NCBI GenBank assembly: GCA_025349905.2
Contig: MU624926.1
Span: 1 to 17,016, forward strand
Length of the DNA: 17,016 nucleotides
DNA from: Blastocladiella britannica
Taxonomy: Eukaryota; Blastocladiomycota; Blastocladiomycetes; Blastocladiales; Blastocladiaceae
Direction of reading: 5' to 3'
Notes under the pieces: generated by a model
The model's database searches: none
Told to the model about the DNA's origin: nothing
The model's input: the letters and a program-made list of their open reading frames with translations, nothing else
In this document: piece by piece, positions 14,828 through 17,016 of the stretch
How the letters are laid out: the number at the start of each line of letters is the position of its first letter
Position numbering within the stretch: position 1 is the stretch's first letter
Made by a program: the position numbers and the translations under genes

Positions 14828-17016
14828 TCAGTTGTTGGACAACTTGTTTGCCGACAACTTGGGCAAGGTACCACCAGCGGTAGTCGTGGCAGTCTTGGTA
14901 GCGCCCAGAGCGTTGCTGGTGCTCGCGACTCCGCTCGATTTCTGCGACCCCCCACCGGCTCCCAGTACGGTCGACCACAGGTCAAACAGGGCTCCGTTGG
15001 GCACCTTGATGAACAGTTTCAGGCCCGACTCCATCTCGACCTTGATCACGCGCGTAGCGGCAGTCATGGACGGGGGCGCATCGTTGGGCGTCGATCCACC
15101 CGTACCAGCAGTTCCCGTACTGGCCGCCGACGATTCGGTGGTCGTCCCAACCGACGACGAGCCCGGGTTACCCTTCATGGCATCGGTCGACGCCACCATG
15201 GTCAAGTCAAAGAACTGTCCGACTCCCGTCTCGTTGGCGGTGGAGAGCACGCCGAGCATCGGGCGGCGGGTCTTGGCGTCGCGGAAGTACATGACCGCCG
15301 ACGACGCCCACATGGCCGAAAAACTCGACAGCCGGCCCTCGACCACACGCACCGCCGTGTACAGCACCAGCGTCTCCCAGTCGGCGTGCGTCACCTGCGT
15401 CGAGTTGGTGGTGGTGCGCGCACCGTAGTTGCCCGACATGGGACGTTTCTTGCCACTGCTGCCGGTGCCCATCTTGCCGGCAAACCCGCCCAGATTCTGT
15501 AACCCGCCGCCGCCGTGCTCGTCGTCGTCCGACTTGCCGAGCGCGCTCATGATCTTGGGAATGAACAGGATCGATTGCGTGGCCACGCCGCCAATCAGAA
15601 TGACCGCCGACAGCACACAGTAGAACAGCTGCATGAGCCAGCTGCTCGCTAGCAGGATCGGAACGCCAATCGCCGCTAGCGCCAGCAAATTGTACATGGC
15701 GAACCCGATCTGACGCGACTCGTTGAAGCGCTCCTCGACCCCGCGGGTCAAGAACCCGAGCGTTGATCCCAAGAGCACGAGAATTACATTCTGTTATATT
15801 TGGGGTGTATGTGAGTGAGTCCAAAGGTGATCACCTTCGATATATAAAAAATACTACATACGTAAGCTACCAAGAGCCCGATAAAGGTACTAGAGCGCGG
15901 GCTCGAGCACACATAGTTGGTGACTCCCTCCGAGATGTACTGGCGCGTGGGCACCGGCGGGTCGACGCCCATCCAGATCGCGCACAGAATAATGTTGATG
16001 GAAATCGACCCAGTGACAATCGCGTTGACAATGTATCCAATCACGCTCTTGCGGGTCTGCACCACGGAGCTGAACAGGCGGTAAATGCGCCACGTCTTGG
16101 CCAGCAGCAGGCCAATGACACTTGAAATGCCAATGGTCAAAAAGAATGGCTGTGCGGCGCACGTGAACGTCGACGGGGTTCCCAAGTACAGGAACGTGGA
16201 CCCGTACAGGATCGCAAACCCAAGCTGCATGGCCATCCCCACCGATGACGACGACGCCTTGATCATCGGCGTGCTGCGGTAAATAAAGATGCCCACGCAC
16301 AGCACGCCACTGAACACAATTGCCAGCGCCGACAGCACGCTGAAAATGATCGCAAGCGGTGAATTCCAGGCAATGAACTGCAGCCCAGGGTCCTTGAGCT
16401 GGCAATCGGCGTTCGGGCCCAGAAGCCACCCGCTCTTGCACTGGCACGCGCCGCTGTCGAGGCACTTGCCATTGACCGTGCACAGGGGTACGCACGCCGG
16501 ACACTCAGCCATCGGGTCCGCGGCGGCGTCGGCACGGCAAATAGCAGTGGGGAGCGTCGTCTGGTCGATGAAGTTGGGCCCGGTCTCGAGCAGTGGGTTG
16601 GTGAGCACCAGTCGGTCCGTCAAAAAGAAGGAAGCAAAGACCGTTGCCAGGTACGACTGCAAAAACGGCTGCTCGTCCGCGGTGAATGCGACGGTCCCGG
16701 CGCGAATCATCTCGGCCACGTCCAGATTGTACCCGTAACCGGCGAGAATCGGTGGGGATGATGCGCGCGAAGACGTAGCCAGCGCCGCCACCACGGTGCG
16801 TGCCATTTCGGCGTTGGGGAACACGATGGCGCCAATGTTGGGGTTCGAGTTGAGCGCCGTCACCAGCGTCTGCTGGGCCAGCACCACCACGCGTGCCGAA
16901 ACACTCAGGACCAGCGAATTGCCCGACTGCACCAGCATCGTCCGCCCACCCGTCAGCGCCGACTGAATCCCGGCGCACTTGAGCGGCATGTCGTCGCTGC
17001 CCACCTCCACCGTCAA
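14828..17016 (-). CDS. Class C GPCR with PBP-like ectodomain (5' end outside window)
   Basis: A GABA-B/metabotropic-type receptor at the plasma membrane, open at the right edge; 705 residues visible. Exons: 17016-15862 and 15790-14828; a 71-nt phase-0 intron (GTATGT..CAG) whose removal gives LLVAY then NVILVLLG. Residues 1-155 resemble the C-terminal lobe of sugar-binding periplasmic proteins (NPNIGAIVFPNAE, GYGYNLDVAEMIRAGTVAF, EQPFLQSYL, TGPNFID). A Cys-rich EGF-like segment follows (172-205: CPACVPLC, NGKCLDSGACQCKSGW). Seven membrane segments lie at about 219-246, 259-279, 288-307, 325-349, 376-398, 412-432 and 436-461. Cys286 and Cys370 fit the conserved TM3-ECL2 disulfide; LLAKTWRIYRLF after TM3 and FLTRGVEERFNES after TM5 are class C hallmarks. 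The long cytosolic tail is Gly/Ser/Thr-rich around a possible globular domain. Signalling through G proteins is expected; the ligand is unknown. Confidence 0.88.
15824..15837. repeat. 14-bp perfect palindrome inside the GPCR intron
   Basis: AAGGTGATCACCTT is perfectly self-complementary and sits mid-intron (15791-15861). In RNA it has no loop, so a double-stranded DNA site is more likely than a hairpin. It may be chance. Confidence 0.4.

Overview
The window is nuclear DNA of a eukaryote with a compact, GC-rich genome, most likely an early-diverging (zoosporic) fungus such as a member of the Blastocladiomycota. The fungal signs are a DUF4246 protein, a BIM1/X325 copper protein with a GPI-type tail, and short spliceosomal introns of 45-80 nt. 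The pointers to a zoosporic lineage are tryptophan-rich 'LDWW' ankyrin-like repeat proteins and a class C GPCR with a sugar-binding-protein-like ectodomain. The phylum is an inference; the sequence contains no rRNA or other taxonomic marker.

Layout. A 5'-truncated LDWW-repeat gene (1-693, +) opens the window. Then follows a head-to-tail minus-strand run, in transcription order: a second LDWW-repeat gene (11558-9960), the spliceosomal DEAH helicase DHX16/Prp2 (9890-6693), the mismatch-repair ATPase MSH6 (6641-3312), and two hypothetical ORFs (3236-2016 and 1956-886) that may be two exons of one gene. Spacers in this run are only 51-75 nt. From a 67-bp divergent spacer at 11559-11625 the plus strand takes over: a DUF4246 putative 2-oxoglutarate/Fe(II) oxygenase (11626-13460), a 591-bp intergenic region carrying a TATA/CCAAT/E-box promoter, and the BIM1-like secreted copper protein (14052-14764). 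The window ends inside a minus-strand class C GPCR (17016-14828) lying tail-to-tail with the BIM1 gene.

Nine introns are supported by reading-frame continuity plus conserved motifs that appear only after splicing: three in MSH6, two each in DHX16 and DUF4246, one each in BIM1 and the GPCR. Several are invisible to a simple ORF scan; MSH6 reads open straight through all three of its introns.

The genes do not form an obvious pathway. MSH6 and DHX16 are core housekeeping genes; the BIM1-like protein and the GPCR act at the cell surface (copper handling, ligand sensing); the LDWW proteins are probably a lineage-expanded repeat family. I saw no transposon, CRISPR array, tRNA or rRNA, and no clear evidence of a wholly new system. 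The most unusual items are the chimeric receptor, the BIM1-like protein with an intact predicted copper site, the very tight gene packing, and the ambiguous one-or-two-gene locus at 886-3236.
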